From Scolanthus callimorphus (taxonomy: Eukaryota; Cnidaria; Anthozoa; Actiniaria; Edwardsiidae): a DNA stretch of 64,000 nt. The notes beneath the pieces were generated by a model, which ran no database searches, was not told where the DNA came from, and worked only from the letters and a program-made list of their open reading frames with translations. How positions within the stretch are numbered: the first letter of the stretch is position 1; each line of letters opens with the position of its first letter. Shown piece after piece: positions 23,344 to 34,462 of this stretch. The DNA lies in assembly GCA_033964015.1 (NCBI GenBank), contig CM066923.1, positions 7,429,978 through 7,493,977 of the forward strand, read 5' to 3'. Both the position numbers and the translations under genes were made by a program.

Positions 23344-26300
23344 ATGGCGGCTCTGAGCTTTCATCTATTCAACTGCGACAACACGTACAATTTGGACCGT
23401 GTTGAAGACCTTATCAATGTTGTAACTGAAAAGAAAGCCGAGGTTCATAAAGAGTACTTTCCTTTGCCCCAAATGTCGGAGCTGAGCAAGAAAATTGAAG
23501 AGCAAGAGATGCAGTATGCTGTATTTGTTGTTCATGCACATGAGTCGAGACTGTCCATAAACGAGGAACGTGCAGGAATCGGTTACGCGAAGGTTTACAG
23601 GGCCCTTCTTCGAGCAACAAGTGAGTTTAAATATTTTCATTTATATATATTTTTACTGCGTACTTAATAAACAACACTGTGTAAGCTTTCTTGCCATGGG
23701 AACATAATGTTTCGTCGTTCGAGGTAGACGACGTATAGCCAATGAAACAGAACAGCTTTTGAAGTTGGGGGCGGGGGGGAGCTCAGTGTGTAGCAAATGG
23801 GAGGGGAGGGGGGAGGTTACTGAAAAAATATGAAAATCTGAAGAAAAGTAGGGGAGTGGAGTGGAGGCTAAAGCCCAATTTATTGTCATTGAGCAGAGCG
23901 AGGATGCATTATAATTTATTGATGCGTTAATATTATCCAAAATTATTTTTTATTTTCATTTTATTGACTGATTTTCTCTCCTATTCTTATTATTAACAGA
24001 TGACCGTGTTTTTATTGTTATTGGTGGGGATGATAACTACAAAGGCCAAGAAGAAATGGACATGAACGTTTTGTCTCAATGGGCAAGAAGAAAGGTTTTT
24101 TCCCAGTTCAATGAGGAAAACTTAGATGGATCAAAGAGTTTTATATTCTCCTGGGATGAGCATCATAACCCCATTCATGAGGAAGCTCTAAAATTCTACC
24201 TGTCACCATCAAAAACTGGAAAATTTGTGCCGACACCAAAGCCCAAACCACAACCACCACAGCCAGCCCCACGTCGAGATGAACCTCAACCTAGAGCCAT
24301 GGAGGGAGGTTCTGTAAGGCCACTACCTGGCGGCCCTGGTCCATATGTAGGGCAAGGCCCAGGTACAATGGGACAGTATCCTGCAGTGACATCTCAATCT
24401 CATGATGCATATTCCAACCAAGCAGTCCACCCTAGGAAGCAAGCTGAGCCATGTCCAACTAGGCAAGTGCCCCCTGGTAGTCAAGTTACATCGCCTGAGC
24501 AGTACCATGGATACACAAGTACCAATGAAAAACCTCACAATGCTGTAGAGAAGCCATATTTAAAGGAAGAAAAAAGGATTGTCCATGATGCTTATAAAGA
24601 AAAAGGTGTGTTTACTTGAAGGGTGTCGAATGGGTCCCTGAAAAATTCAGTCTCAAAAATAAAGTTAAGCAGACTCTTGAAATCTCTGACGATTAAATGT
24701 GCATTCTCAGAAACCTCGATTTCAGCTTGCCTTATGCAAGCTGGGATTCTTAAACCAGAGTCTCACCATCTAGTGCTGTCTAAAATTTACAATTCACTAC
24801 CCCTACTTGATGTTAAGACTTATCCAAGAGGGATGAAAACATTTAACATCCTCGATTTTTAGGCCCTTTGGATTTCCAGGTTCTTGTGTATGTGTGGTTC
24901 CAGAAAATATCCATCCATCCCTTCCCCCTCCCACCCCCACTGAAGGGATTGGAAATTCGAGAGGGGTGATTTCTTCCATACAAACACTGTATTTTCCTTT
25001 GGAAATTCCAAAGTGGTGGGCGCCGTCACTTTTCAACACCCTTCCATGGGGGGATGGATATTTTCTGGAACCACACGTTATTATAGCTTTGCAGGCACTT
25101 AAGATTTATTGATTTGCGCTCTTAATTTTTCTTTTAGCGAGTAAAGACAAAAGAGTTGTTCAAGTCTTCTCTCACACACAGCACCGGGAATTGTTCTGTG
25201 GTTTGAGCGACATACTGTCATATGCTAAACAGAGGCTTCCTTTGCTTGACATTACCACACCAACTGTTGACTTTGATGGAATTGTCAGTCATGTGATAAA
25301 AACCAAGATGGACTACATCATAATTTTCACAGACAGAGAAAGCCTGGAAGCTTTAAAAGCAGATGACAATTTGAGACGTAGCTTTCAAGGAATTTTTCAA
25401 TGCATCAATAAACATGTTGGTAGGTATTGGCACAGGGGCATATTTAAGAATGCGGCATATCCACCCATGTTACATGAAAAAACATCTAATAATATATAAA
25501 TTAGCAACAAAAAGGACCACTTCCCCCCCCCCCCCATACAGTATCCATCACACTGCAGTGTACCCCCTCAAACTGCCCCTGGTTATTCTAGTCTCATTTT
25601 TCATTTACGTTTGTTCCTTTCTAGGAAAAGAGGCTGTAATCATTGTTTGTAATGACCACTCCCTTCTCGAAGGTTCTACTGCATCATATGACATGCAGAT
25701 GCTTATGAAAGAGATAAATAATGATGGCTTTGGAAGAAAGGTTATGGATCCTACTAGGCTTCTAATGATGTCATGGCACAGGGAACCCAATAAGCTTCAT
25801 AAAGATGCATTCCTAAAATTGCTGTCTGGCGATAAAGAGGCTCTTGAATACCTGAAAGAAGCAAAGCCTCTGAGAAACAAATCCAGCAGCTCTGGAAGTG
25901 GAACAGCCGAGGGGGGTGCAAGTCATGAGCCTCCACCCACTGAAGTCCAAAATGGCCACTGGTTGTGTTATCGCTCACTACTGGAGTATGGACGGGAGGC
26001 GAGAGTGCTTAAGTGTCACCCACCCTGGTTTGTTTTACCAGACAGATATGTCATTCAGCTCGCAAATGTCTATGCAAGGGAACCTAGAACGACGTGGGAA
26101 CTGTGGGTTGGACCTAATGGAGAATTTGTTAGCCTGGCACCAGTAAAAAATGATTATAATCACCGTCTTCGCTATGTAGCTTAATGGAGTATGGGATTAT
26201 CAAGTCAATCAAGCACCGCGACCCCCCTGGATACCAGCCACCAGAGTATATCCTAGATGACATGAAAGCAAGGCACCGCCGTGAGCCCAGAGTTGAGCTT

Positions 26301-26420
26301 GAGGTTTGGGATGATTGCCGGGGGCAGCTTCATCCCACCGTGAAGAGAGAGACAACTTCTTTCAGCTTCTCATCATATGTTCCTACACCAATCAAGAATT
26401 TGTTTTCACGAGGGAAGTAA
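23344..26420 (+). CDS. Gene E1: duplicated alpha/beta domains plus tandem C-terminal modules (frameshift)
   Basis: Not recognised. Exons 23344-23620, 24000-24605, 25138-25419 and 25625-26420, phase-consistent; about 653 residues if one missing base is allowed. Start chosen at ATG 23344 (MAALSFHLFN); an in-frame ATG exists at 23239. Residues ~4-162 and ~295-465 are two copies of one alpha/beta domain: strands SFHLF/VVQVF, YAVFVVH/YIIIFTD, DRVFIVIGGD/EAVIIVCND, and a closing FIFSWDEHHN/LLMMSWHREPN followed by a helix. A Pro/Gln-rich linker (~163-294) separates them. From ~500 come two ~65-residue modules, LCYRSLLEYG...HPP...WELW and YRSLMEYG...HRDPP...LEVW, the second out of frame after TAA at about 26182; a base missing near 26177 would restore YRSLMEY. 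E2 keeps that frame intact, which supports the reading. No membrane or signal segment. Function unknown; the alpha/beta copies could be Rossmann-, TIR- or caspase-like, none shown. Confidence 0.75.
24888..25080. mobile_element. MITE with 'tggttccagaaaatatccat' ends
   Basis: 'gtgtggttccagaaaatatc' at the left and 'gatattttctggaaccacac' at the right are perfect inverted ends; 'cattccaaa/ttggaaat' pairs occur inside. Related ends occur at 1-105 and at 50425-50480. Lies in an intron of E1. Confidence 0.7.
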
Positions 26421-27870
26421 AATTACGAACTATGGGATTACAAAGTGAGCTCTCTGATCTGTATGGTTAGAAACCCATGGCCCCAAGTCCTTTAACTGAC
26501 AAAAATGATAGACAAACACGGACTGACTAAGAAAATGAGAAATTATGCAAGTTGGCAAAAGAGTGTGTAAAACAACGATATACTTATGATAGAATTGGTA
26601 AAACGCTGAATTGATCGACAGCATGCATTTTTTTTTTCTCATTTACAGTTCATGATAATATGGAAACTTTGCATGGGTAATAATCATGCTTAGAATGAGC
26701 GCATATAACCTAAGATGCCTAAGATCCAGTAACACGCTTGTCTTGATAAGCTGATAGAAAAACTGACCGTCTTTAACAAGACAGATCAAGTATGTGTAGT
26801 ACTGAAAAACGTATTGATCGGAATTAAAAATAATCATGTTAATTAACATTTGAATAGGTGTGTGTGTCCAGGAACCTGTCATGACAGTATCACTCAGATG
26901 GTATATTTGCCCGGGGAGGGGGGGAGTTTTTAAGGTTTAAATGGTAGGGATGACCGTCGGGAAGCCCAAATGTTCACCCTACCTGGACCTACTCGGTCCT
27001 AAAATGTCTAAAATACCTCCTTCAGCGTACCTAAAATACTTCCTTCAGCGTAATCCCCGAGCCCGTTCGCATGTGTAGGAGCCTGTATGAGTCACGGGAG
27101 GAAGGGGCTCCTCCGGATCAAGGACCTTCAAAATGGTAGGGATGACCTTCGAACATCGTGAAAAAGACACGCCCCCTCCTCCAAGTGATGGTTACCAAAA
27201 TACATAAGCAAACTAAGAAATAATTTTCAAATTAATATTATTCCAAGTAAGAGTGCGCTCGACCTTTTTTGCCGTACGTCAAGTTTCTCTACAGCTGCAT
27301 TTCTGGGCTTTTCACAGACGGGATCAGCCAAATCTGATAATTCAGCACCAAATTATGATACGTTTTCGGCCGTCTTTGAAACCTAAACTTTTTTCCGGGA
27401 GAGCATACCCCCGCTAAGCCCCCTAGAATAATAATGTAATAAGGACAAGAACTCAGAGATATATCTCCGCTTCCGCCGACCAAGCGTCTTTAATGTTCTT
27501 GTTTCTCAGAAAATATAAGTACAGTAAAAAAAACCGCATAAAAGAACTGTTCTGCATCTACTCTACCACAGTAGGTTTCTGCACACTCGAATCTAACTGA
27601 CAGGCATTTTTATATACAAGAACAATTTTCATTTTTCAGGCACCTTTTTGACCAAATTACAGCTTGAGTCTGTTGAGTGTCCTTAAAGGGGCTCTCGCAC
27701 GCTTGCTGGCCACTTCTCTGACAAGAAAATAGCTCAAATCGCAAAATAGCTGAAAACTACGTAGCAGTCAATAGTAGCTATTATTTAATGGGGCCTATGT
27801 TTTTGCACCTCCCCGCCCTGGCAGATTGTAAAAGAATTGTGAGCCCCCTCCCCCTGTCATTATGGTTAGT
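26421..27870. other. Intergenic, repeats only
   Basis: No exon recognised. At 27683-27725 'aaaggggctctcgcacgctt' matches the ends of the element at 57925-58170. At 26930-27150 'aatggtagggatgacc' occurs twice. Confidence 0.5.
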
Positions 27871-27899
27871 TTATTATTCAGTGAGACAGCTCTCTAAAA

Positions 27900-28145
27900 A
27901 TCAGATATTCAAAAATCCCTACGAATTTTGCGAGATTCTGCATTGAACGACCATTCGCCACGCTGTATTTTCTGTGGCGTGATATAAAAGAAAGCAGAAT
28001 GCAGGATCCGGATTCGGCAAGAATTCCACTAAAACCTTCCCATCGTGCACTACAATACGTAAAACGTCGCCTTTTTCTGTAGCGTGGTATAAAATATAAT
28101 CGCCCACGCGCGCACTTTGAGCTTTCGTAACATGTGACCATACTC
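27900..28145 (-). pseudogene. Relic of an E2-type module, opposite strand
   Basis: The minus strand encodes YILYHATEKGDVLRIVVHDG and, 25 residues later, LLYHATENTAWRMVV. The pattern LxYxAxxExGxxxxVxHxD resembles the module of E2 (LCYRAIMEHGQINIVTHRDPP). An ATG (MSMVTCYESSKCA) exists upstream at 28147 but in another frame; one base change near 28108 would join them. It stands head to head with E2, 240 bp apart. Similarity is weak and by eye. Confidence 0.35.
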
Positions 28146-28389
28146 ATTCGGTGACGTTTTTAATAGGGACACAATTCCCGCAGGAGAACCCCCGCGCGGT
28201 TCCCGGAAATAAGGGCACAGTATTGAATTTCTTGGTAATGATAGAAATGATAAGAGAGCCAGCGGAAACGCCGACGTATGTAAAAGTCCCCTCTCAGTGT
28301 ATATGTGGAAAAATCGTTTGGGCATCATCTGTAGTAGAATTTCGCCTCTTCAATAACCCGACGAAAGTCTTACATGCTCGCTGCCGATT

Positions 28390-28851
28390 ATGGATACTGG
28401 AAACCTAAAAATGTGTTATCGAGCAGAAATGGAATCCGGACGAGTAAGGAAAGTGCTTCACAGTGATCCCCCTTATTTACGCCATTTCCGGCTTCCAGAA
28501 CGCATGATGAGAGACCTAATGGCAAAACATGGCGAGGAGGGAAGGTTTCGTGTTGAAGTGTGGGCAAATGGCGAAGGGGATTTAGTACCATGCGTTCCAG
28601 TTGAAGATAATGAAAAAGGTCGACTCTGTTACCGCGCTATAATGGAGCATGGTCAGATTAACATTGTTACGCATCGCGACCCCCCGAACTCTGCGCCGCC
28701 AGAATACATTCTGGATGACATGAAAGCGAGGCATGCTCAGGATAGCAAGGTGCAACTGGAGATTTGGAAGGACAGGAATGGCGCACTTTGTCCAACAGTC
28801 AAGCCATGTCGGCCGTTTGCTAATTTTTTGTCTATTTTTGAGAAAAAGTAG
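28390..28851 (+). CDS. Gene E2: two-module protein related to E1's C-terminus
   Basis: Single-exon ORF of 153 residues. It contains two copies of the module at E1's end: residues 8-70 (MCYRAEMESG, SDPP, FRVEVW, LVPCVPV) and 76-137 (LCYRAIMEHG, HRDPP, PPEYILDDMKARH, VQLEIW, ALCPTV), then a short basic tail. The second copy is very close to E1's second module, including the PPEYILDDMKARH stretch, so the two genes are recent relatives. The module pattern is LxYR-x2-MExG-x4-(V/I)-x-H-x-DPP, then a helix ending KARH, then a V-x-LE-(V/I)-W strand. No signal peptide or membrane segment. Function unknown. It lies 1.0 kb upstream of IFI44-like gene D on the same strand. Use of ATG 28390 is the simplest model; I saw no upstream exon. 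Confidence 0.65.
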   Translation: MDTGNLKMCYRAEMESGRVRKVLHSDPPYLRHFRLPERMMRDLMAKHGEEGRFRVEVWANGEGDLVPCVPVEDNEKGRLCYRAIMEHGQINIVTHRDPPNSAPPEYILDDMKARHAQDSKVQLEIWKDRNGALCPTVKPCRPFANFLSIFEKK

Positions 28852-29007
28852 AAAATGTTCAAGCAATCTGATCACAAGCCTTGTGTGCGCCCGCGGATCC
28901 TACGTCTAGCGCTCAGGAATTCTGATGTTTTTGTTTTCGTTCAGTTCAGTGGCCAGAATGTGGCTGACAGCACAACTACCCTCGCTTAGCCTCCTCTCAT
29001 AATTCCA

Positions 29008-29218
29008 TACCTGCCAACTCTCCCGGTTTACGCGGGAGACTCCCGGTTTTAACCCTCAGTCTCCCGGGAAAAATATTGAAACTTTCCATATATTTACTGT
29101 ATATCTCCCGGGTAAATTTCTTGCGATTTTCTTATACAGTTGTTGTATTTGTGACAAAATCTCCCGGGTTGAGACAAAATCTCCCGGTTTTGGAGTTTTC
29201 AGGGTTGGCAGGTATGTA
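29008..29218. mobile_element. Inverted-repeat element with 'tctcccgg' repeats
   Basis: Begins 'catacctgccaactctcccg' and ends with its near reverse complement 'ttggcaggtatg'. The interior carries six or more 'tctcccggg/tctcccggtt' boxes. Confidence 0.65.
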
Positions 29219-29871
29219 ATTCCCTTTCCAAAAGACAAACAAATGTGAACAAAACTAATGCAATCTGCTTTTAGTAGACTGTAGTGCTGTGAATAATCGT
29301 TTCTTTAGTTGATATAACTGTAATGAATGAGGAAAAACAATAAAAAGCGATTAAAGTTGGGGACTGCTTGCTACGGAGCTTCGGTTTCTTTCTAGATCAC
29401 TCGCAGCCGCCGGAATCAGAGTTTGTCACGCAACGCTGCCCGCTACGCGCGTGATTCCGGATGATCCAAGTGTGCCGAATGCGATATAAAATTAGCAACG
29501 ACCACGGCAAAACTACAATATGATATAGTCGAGTAATTTTGGAAAGTAATTGTAAGTCCTTTCCAAATTTAAATCAAATACAAATTCAAGTTATTCGGCA
29601 CATGAATCGGAAGACCGGGACTTTTCCCGGGAAATTTCCCCGAAAGGGATTTTAACCAGAATCACGCAAGTCACCGGAAGCCATGGAGCGTGGGCAGAAC
29701 TTATTATTATTTTCGGCTGTTTCTCGGAAGACGCTTTCAAAGTAATGTTGTGAGAGCTGCGAGAAGATTGAAAAATTTATACAGCGTTTCATCGATAGCA
29801 CAACTGGAAACTTTTAAAGCAAGCGAGGAGCCAGCTAGAGAAATTTACCTGTATCGCAGCTACTCTAAACC

Positions 29872-32008
29872 ATGTCAGATTCATTACAAGACCTCAAGGA
29901 GAAGCTACTTAGCTACAAAATAGGAGACAAAATCCACCTAAGCTCGTTTCAAGATGCAGATCCAGGAGAAATGGATAGATTCAAAGTCCGTATTGCAGTG
30001 TTCGGCATGACAGGTTCGGGTAAATCAGCCTTAATCAATACCATTCACAGAATCCTATACGGGCCTGACTCAGAACCGGCGGTGGTTCAATCTTCGGGAG
30101 GCGAAGGGACTGTTATACTAGAAGAGTTTTTCCACGATTTGGGTTTCACAATGGTGGACACGAGAGGATTCTTTGAGTTCGACACAAGCGTCGAAGAAAG
30201 TAAGTATTCCGTGGAGGAGGAGGAGGAGGAGGAGGAGGGGGAGGGGACTTCAAGAAAGGCAGGGGAGGGGTGGCACGCAAGTCACATATGAAACAATCTC
30301 CAACCTTTTCAACACTTCACGGCCAAAACCATATTTGGAATCATTTACCTTATAAGGAAGTGGCAGGAGATCCTCTTTTGATAAGAATTTCGACAAATGT
30401 AGGAAGAAAACTGTGAAATTTTGAATAAAAACTTTCAGGAATCACAGAGACTTTGGCTTGGTAACCACGCTAAAATACCCACACTGGCCCGCGCGCGACT
30501 CGACCCAGTCCTCTCAAGTGCATTCAGCAAAAACGACTCATTGATATGCAGTAATTGCATCTTTTGGTGCTGGCGTAACGCTGTGCATCAAGAAATCACG
30601 ATTCGCAGGAGTTTTTTTTTATTATTATTTGGTGTTCACCCTTCTGACGCTTAAACGCAAATAGCAGTTTTGAGTAACTGGATTTTTGGTCACTGTCGAA
30701 ATCCTGGTGAGAAAAATCTCTCTCAATTTATTTTCAGCTGAGCTTTTCCGTATTCTGTACGGTGCTGTAAGAGAAGGAGAGGCCATTGACCGTGGATCTC
30801 GAGGGGAACGGAAAGCTGCATCAGTTGGTGCTGCCGCGCACAAACTCAACAAGCCCCCCATTTCCCGCCAAGCCCATGTTGTATTATGGGTAATCAAGGC
30901 GGACGACATCAGGCTAGCGAAAGATCAGTACATGGACAAGTTTAGGTTCGTCCAACAGAGGCTGAGCAAAGAAGGTAAAAAAAATGCTGCTCATTTTAGA
31001 CTGACAAATTTGCCCATCCTCAGTGCAGGACTTACAACTTACTAACCCACCACACTGACCAGGGAACCTCGTATTAAAAAATTGGAGCCTCGCTCTGTGA
31101 GGATTTCCCGGCCCTCGGGCAAAGCTAATAAACTATAGTTAGTTAATTATAAGTATTGTTGCATTGTAGTTTTGTATTTCTCTTTAGAACCATAACCGAT
31201 GGATCTGGTTATGATAAGGTTGATAAATATAATTATTTATAATTTGGGATGACCGGGTCAAGTGACCTCTAGTGCAAAAGGCCTATTACGACCTCCATTT
31301 GCCACTTGATACCAGATATGGACACTGCCCCCTTTCAAGCATGTTTTGCTATAAAAAGTTCCAATAAATTAATTTGAGTATCCACAAACCTCTCTCATTT
31401 CCTATCCTATATTCTACCTATTTTTTGGTCCAAATCTTTCTTTTTTCTTATTGTTTCAACCCTGAAATTCCTATTTTTCTGAAGCACCCTACTCCCTCCC
31501 AGGGTGGTCTCCCTATAGCTGACTGGTATTCAAGCAAAATCAGGTAACAATGAATTGCAAATGCTATCCTTAGGGATACTAATCACTTTTGCTTATTTGT
31601 TTTTTGACCTCATCGATAGTTATTACTACTGTCACCGCCGTAACCCATGGTGACGTCATCGACAGCAGCAGGCACGCTAAAGCTCGACGCAAAGAGGTTC
31701 TTGGGAAGGCGCGTCAGGCAACTGGAAGCTTCGAAGATCACACAGTGTTGATCTCTAATTGGCTGAGTGGACAGAGAGAGCATGACGTAGAAATGCAGAA
31801 AAGGGTGCTGAGGATGCTGCACACGGCGCTAGAGTGCGCAGAGAGATCGGTAAAGATGAGACAAACTAAGAGAAGTATGAAACGAAGAAAATCTGCCGCT
31901 AGAGATGAAGAAATGCGAAGACAAGGTCGCAAGGGCCCGGAAGAAGACTGCGACGAGGATCCAAGAAATTGGAAAAATGACTTTAACTCTAATGTGAATC
32001 TATTTTAG
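29872..32008 (+). CDS. IFI44-like GTPase gene D, short form, complete
   Basis: Three phase-consistent exons: 29872-30199, 30738-30974 and 31620-32008 (stop); 317 residues. MSDSLQDLKEKLLSYKIGDK precedes the GTPase domain directly, with no coiled coil. G1 is FGMTGSGKSALIN; then EGTVILEE, G3 MVDTRGFFEFD, strand HVVLWVIKADDIRLAKD, G4-position TAVTHGDV (THGD), and ATGSFEDHTVLISNWLSG matching the ATG...NY block of B and C. The last ~55 residues are Lys/Arg-rich (MRQTKRSMKRRK) with an acidic end and replace the helical C-terminal domain of A-C. Intron one follows the G3 region, a position not used by A or B. It is the most diverged member and the only one with a start codon in view. Exon one could be read through its donor into an EEEEEE stretch; the GTAAGT donor and phase argue for splicing. 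Confidence 0.85.
30310..30545 (+). repeat. Dispersed repeat, copy 1 (in gene D intron 1)
   Basis: 'ccatatttggaatcatttac' ... 'ggaatcacagagactttggc' is matched over ~200 bp by 37940-38165, with substitutions and short indels. Same orientation in both copies. No recognisable coding content. Confidence 0.65.
31005..31142 (+). mobile_element. Truncated SINE tail
   Basis: Reverse complement of the tail of the SINE at 61730-62092: 'cctcagtgcaggacttacaa', 'gaccagggaacctcgtatt', 'gcctcgctctgtgaggattt' and 'cccggccctcgggcaaa'. The tRNA head is absent. In gene D's second intron. Confidence 0.75.
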
Positions 32009-32224
32009 AGCAATGCAATCAGAACTAAATTACTCGCTACCAATGGGACTAGGAGTGCAGAAACCAATGGGACTAGGAGTGCAGAAAGTAATTACAATAG
32101 CCACTCTTTCACACTGCGTTAATAAGAAATTCCCTTTGTATCTGTTGTATTCGACGAACGTCCGTAAATACAGTCCATGGAATTTCGACCCATCCTTTGT
32201 CTATTAATAATATTCCTTATATCA

Positions 32225-32490
32225 CGGGGGGGATCCCCTATTTTTGGGGCGGGGGTGCTCGTCGTACCTTTTAGGGTTTCAAATCAGGCCTCTGGTACCT
32301 TTTCGGGGGTAAAATTCGAAAACTTGCAATGTTGTCCAGATAGGTACCTCATATAGTTACCTCATATAGCAAATCAAGCAACAATGGTTTTATCAATATC
32401 ACACTTGTTGGGTCGCCTGAATTTCAGACGTATTCTCTCTCGTAAAAATACGAGAGAAAATTACGATGGAAAATACGTCTGAATTCAGGC
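32225..32490. mobile_element. Half of the poly(C)-end element plus a palindrome
   Basis: 32228-32410 repeats the left half of the 10085-10383 element ('tatttttggggcgggggtgct', 'ggttttatcaatatcacact'). It is followed at 32411-32490 by an 80-bp palindrome (cgcctgaatttcagacgtat and complement), probably a separate insertion that replaced the right half. Confidence 0.6.
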
Positions 32491-34049
32491 AAACTTGTTC
32501 GTTCGAACTCCTCGAACCACCCCTCCTACGGGCCTGAGATCAAGGGCTTTGCCCTCCCCGCCTTCTTCGTCGAGCTCGAATTTTACAAAGAAGCTCCAAA
32601 CTGGCTTCGAAACGTAGTTTTTGTGCAAACTTACCCCCGTACAAAAAAAGTAGTTTCAATTACTCCCTTCGAAAAACGGCTGCGCTCTTATCGACTAAGC
32701 TGGTATCAGCAGAATAAACATAGAAAACGTCCAGAAATTCGCTCACCTGCTTCATTTAAGAAGAGCACAGGGTTCCTGCGTACGTATTATGGCGCGCGGG
32801 GCATTATGGGGCGTACTGAGCACAGGGATCCCGCATAACCGCTTCCACTTAAAACAGCCGAGGGCCGGCTCTGGACACTCAATCACACAATTGCACTCAA
32901 TCTCAATCCTAGTCTATTGAAAATTTGCATGACGCTGAAATGCACCCCCCCCCCAAAAAGTTTCGCGTGTTTTAATTAAATTTTTTTTCGACGTTTTGCA
33001 AAATTTACCTCCCCCCCTCCCTATAAAACCACCAGTCCCCCCCCCCTGCGACGTAATTAACGAACAGTCCCTTAGTGCCTGCAAGAATGGGAAAAGGTAA
33101 ATGTATTTTATGCTCGAATGTGTGTATAACAAGCCGGGGGGTGGGGGTGGTTACTTGTTGTCAAAACACTAAACTTTTGTATTTGCGCCATTTCCGTCCG
33201 TCTCCCAGAACGCAGACAGACAGACAGATGTTACGTCACAGGATTTGACAATTTTTAATATTTAATAGATAGCGGGTTTATTTGGTTTTGTTTTATAATT
33301 AAGAAATGTGTGGCATTCGCTTTATATAATGCACTTAAAATTAGTCAAAACATAGGAAGTGAAAAATGATCATTACGAAATTTGGGTGCTAGATTCGGTT
33401 TGTGAACGACCCTCCGCCTCGCAACCTTTTGTACCCCAAAATCAAGAGGTTTGGATAATTCCGATTACGCAGCACAAATGGGTATGTTCGACAAGCTCGT
33501 ACGTTTCTATCTTTGAAGTACAGTTGATTTTCTTTACACGAGCTTGTGGAACATCTAAGCATCTTGGTTTTGGGAATACTCATTTTTACAATTTAATTGA
33601 AAAGTGAAAATTCTTGTAGTAACGCACTCTTCAGAGTTTGCGCAGTTCTTTGTAGTAGCGCAATGTTCTAGGCATGCGTTGTAATGATTTCTCAATTAAG
33701 AATCTTCGTGTGAAGTCGCTGGAACAGCTAACAACCGCAAGGTTTGAGAACTTGAGAACTATCACAAAGTTTCGGCTCATTGGCTAACACTTTTAAATAG
33801 TTTTAAATTCTCCCCGTTTTCTATTCACATGATGGACAAGTTCTCCTGGACCTGTTTTACCCCATGGGTTTTTGTCTGGTCCCAGCGCATATAAGGACGG
33901 CGGATTTCGCCTGATTTTAGAGAACGGTAGTAGAAGAAATAAAGACTGAAAACGCAACTGGTTAATCAAGAACGCCCGAAAGATCCCGGTAACACAGATA
34001 GTTTTATTTATTGGCACCTTGTAAAACCAAATATCGAATAGCCACCCGG

Positions 34050-34462
34050 GGGGGGGGGGGGGGATCCCGAATTTTTTGGTCGGGGATGATCGTCGGAAAT
34101 TTTCAGTTTCATCCCTAAACGATACCAAACATGGAGTGGCTCAAATAATTTGTTACCCTTAAAGATGAGGCTTTATGTGCCAAGTAGGCGCGAAGGATCG
34201 AGACAGGTAACAGGTAAAAGATACCCACCAAGAAATTTCGTGTTGACTAATGATTTATCGTCTTCTCGTCGAGTAATCTCTTTCTTACACGGTTTTTAGA
34301 AGCGCCATCGTTAAATAAACAATTTGGACACATATTTCGGCCCTATAATTTTATTGAAGATCAACTGATCACCCCTAAAAGAGACCAAAGCCCGTGATTT
34401 TAACCCCTAAAAGATACGACGATCATCCCCGACCAAAGTCCCACCCCCGGGATAGCCACTCG
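34050..34462. mobile_element. Inverted-repeat element flanked by G and C runs
   Basis: Left end 'ttttggtcggggatgatcgt' after a G run; right end 'acgatcatccccgaccaaag' followed by 'cccacccccggg'. Internal 'cccctaaaagataccaaac'-type boxes resemble the 10-kb element. Confidence 0.65.

Noticed and set aside
29690..29923. 77-codon ORF just before gene D
   Set aside because: Overlaps gene D's start in another frame and shows no domain; probably 5' leader sequence.
30200..30291. Acidic EEEEEEE extension of gene D exon one
   Set aside because: It lies after a consensus GTAAGT donor whose phase fits the next GTPase exon; a GA-rich intron start explains it.
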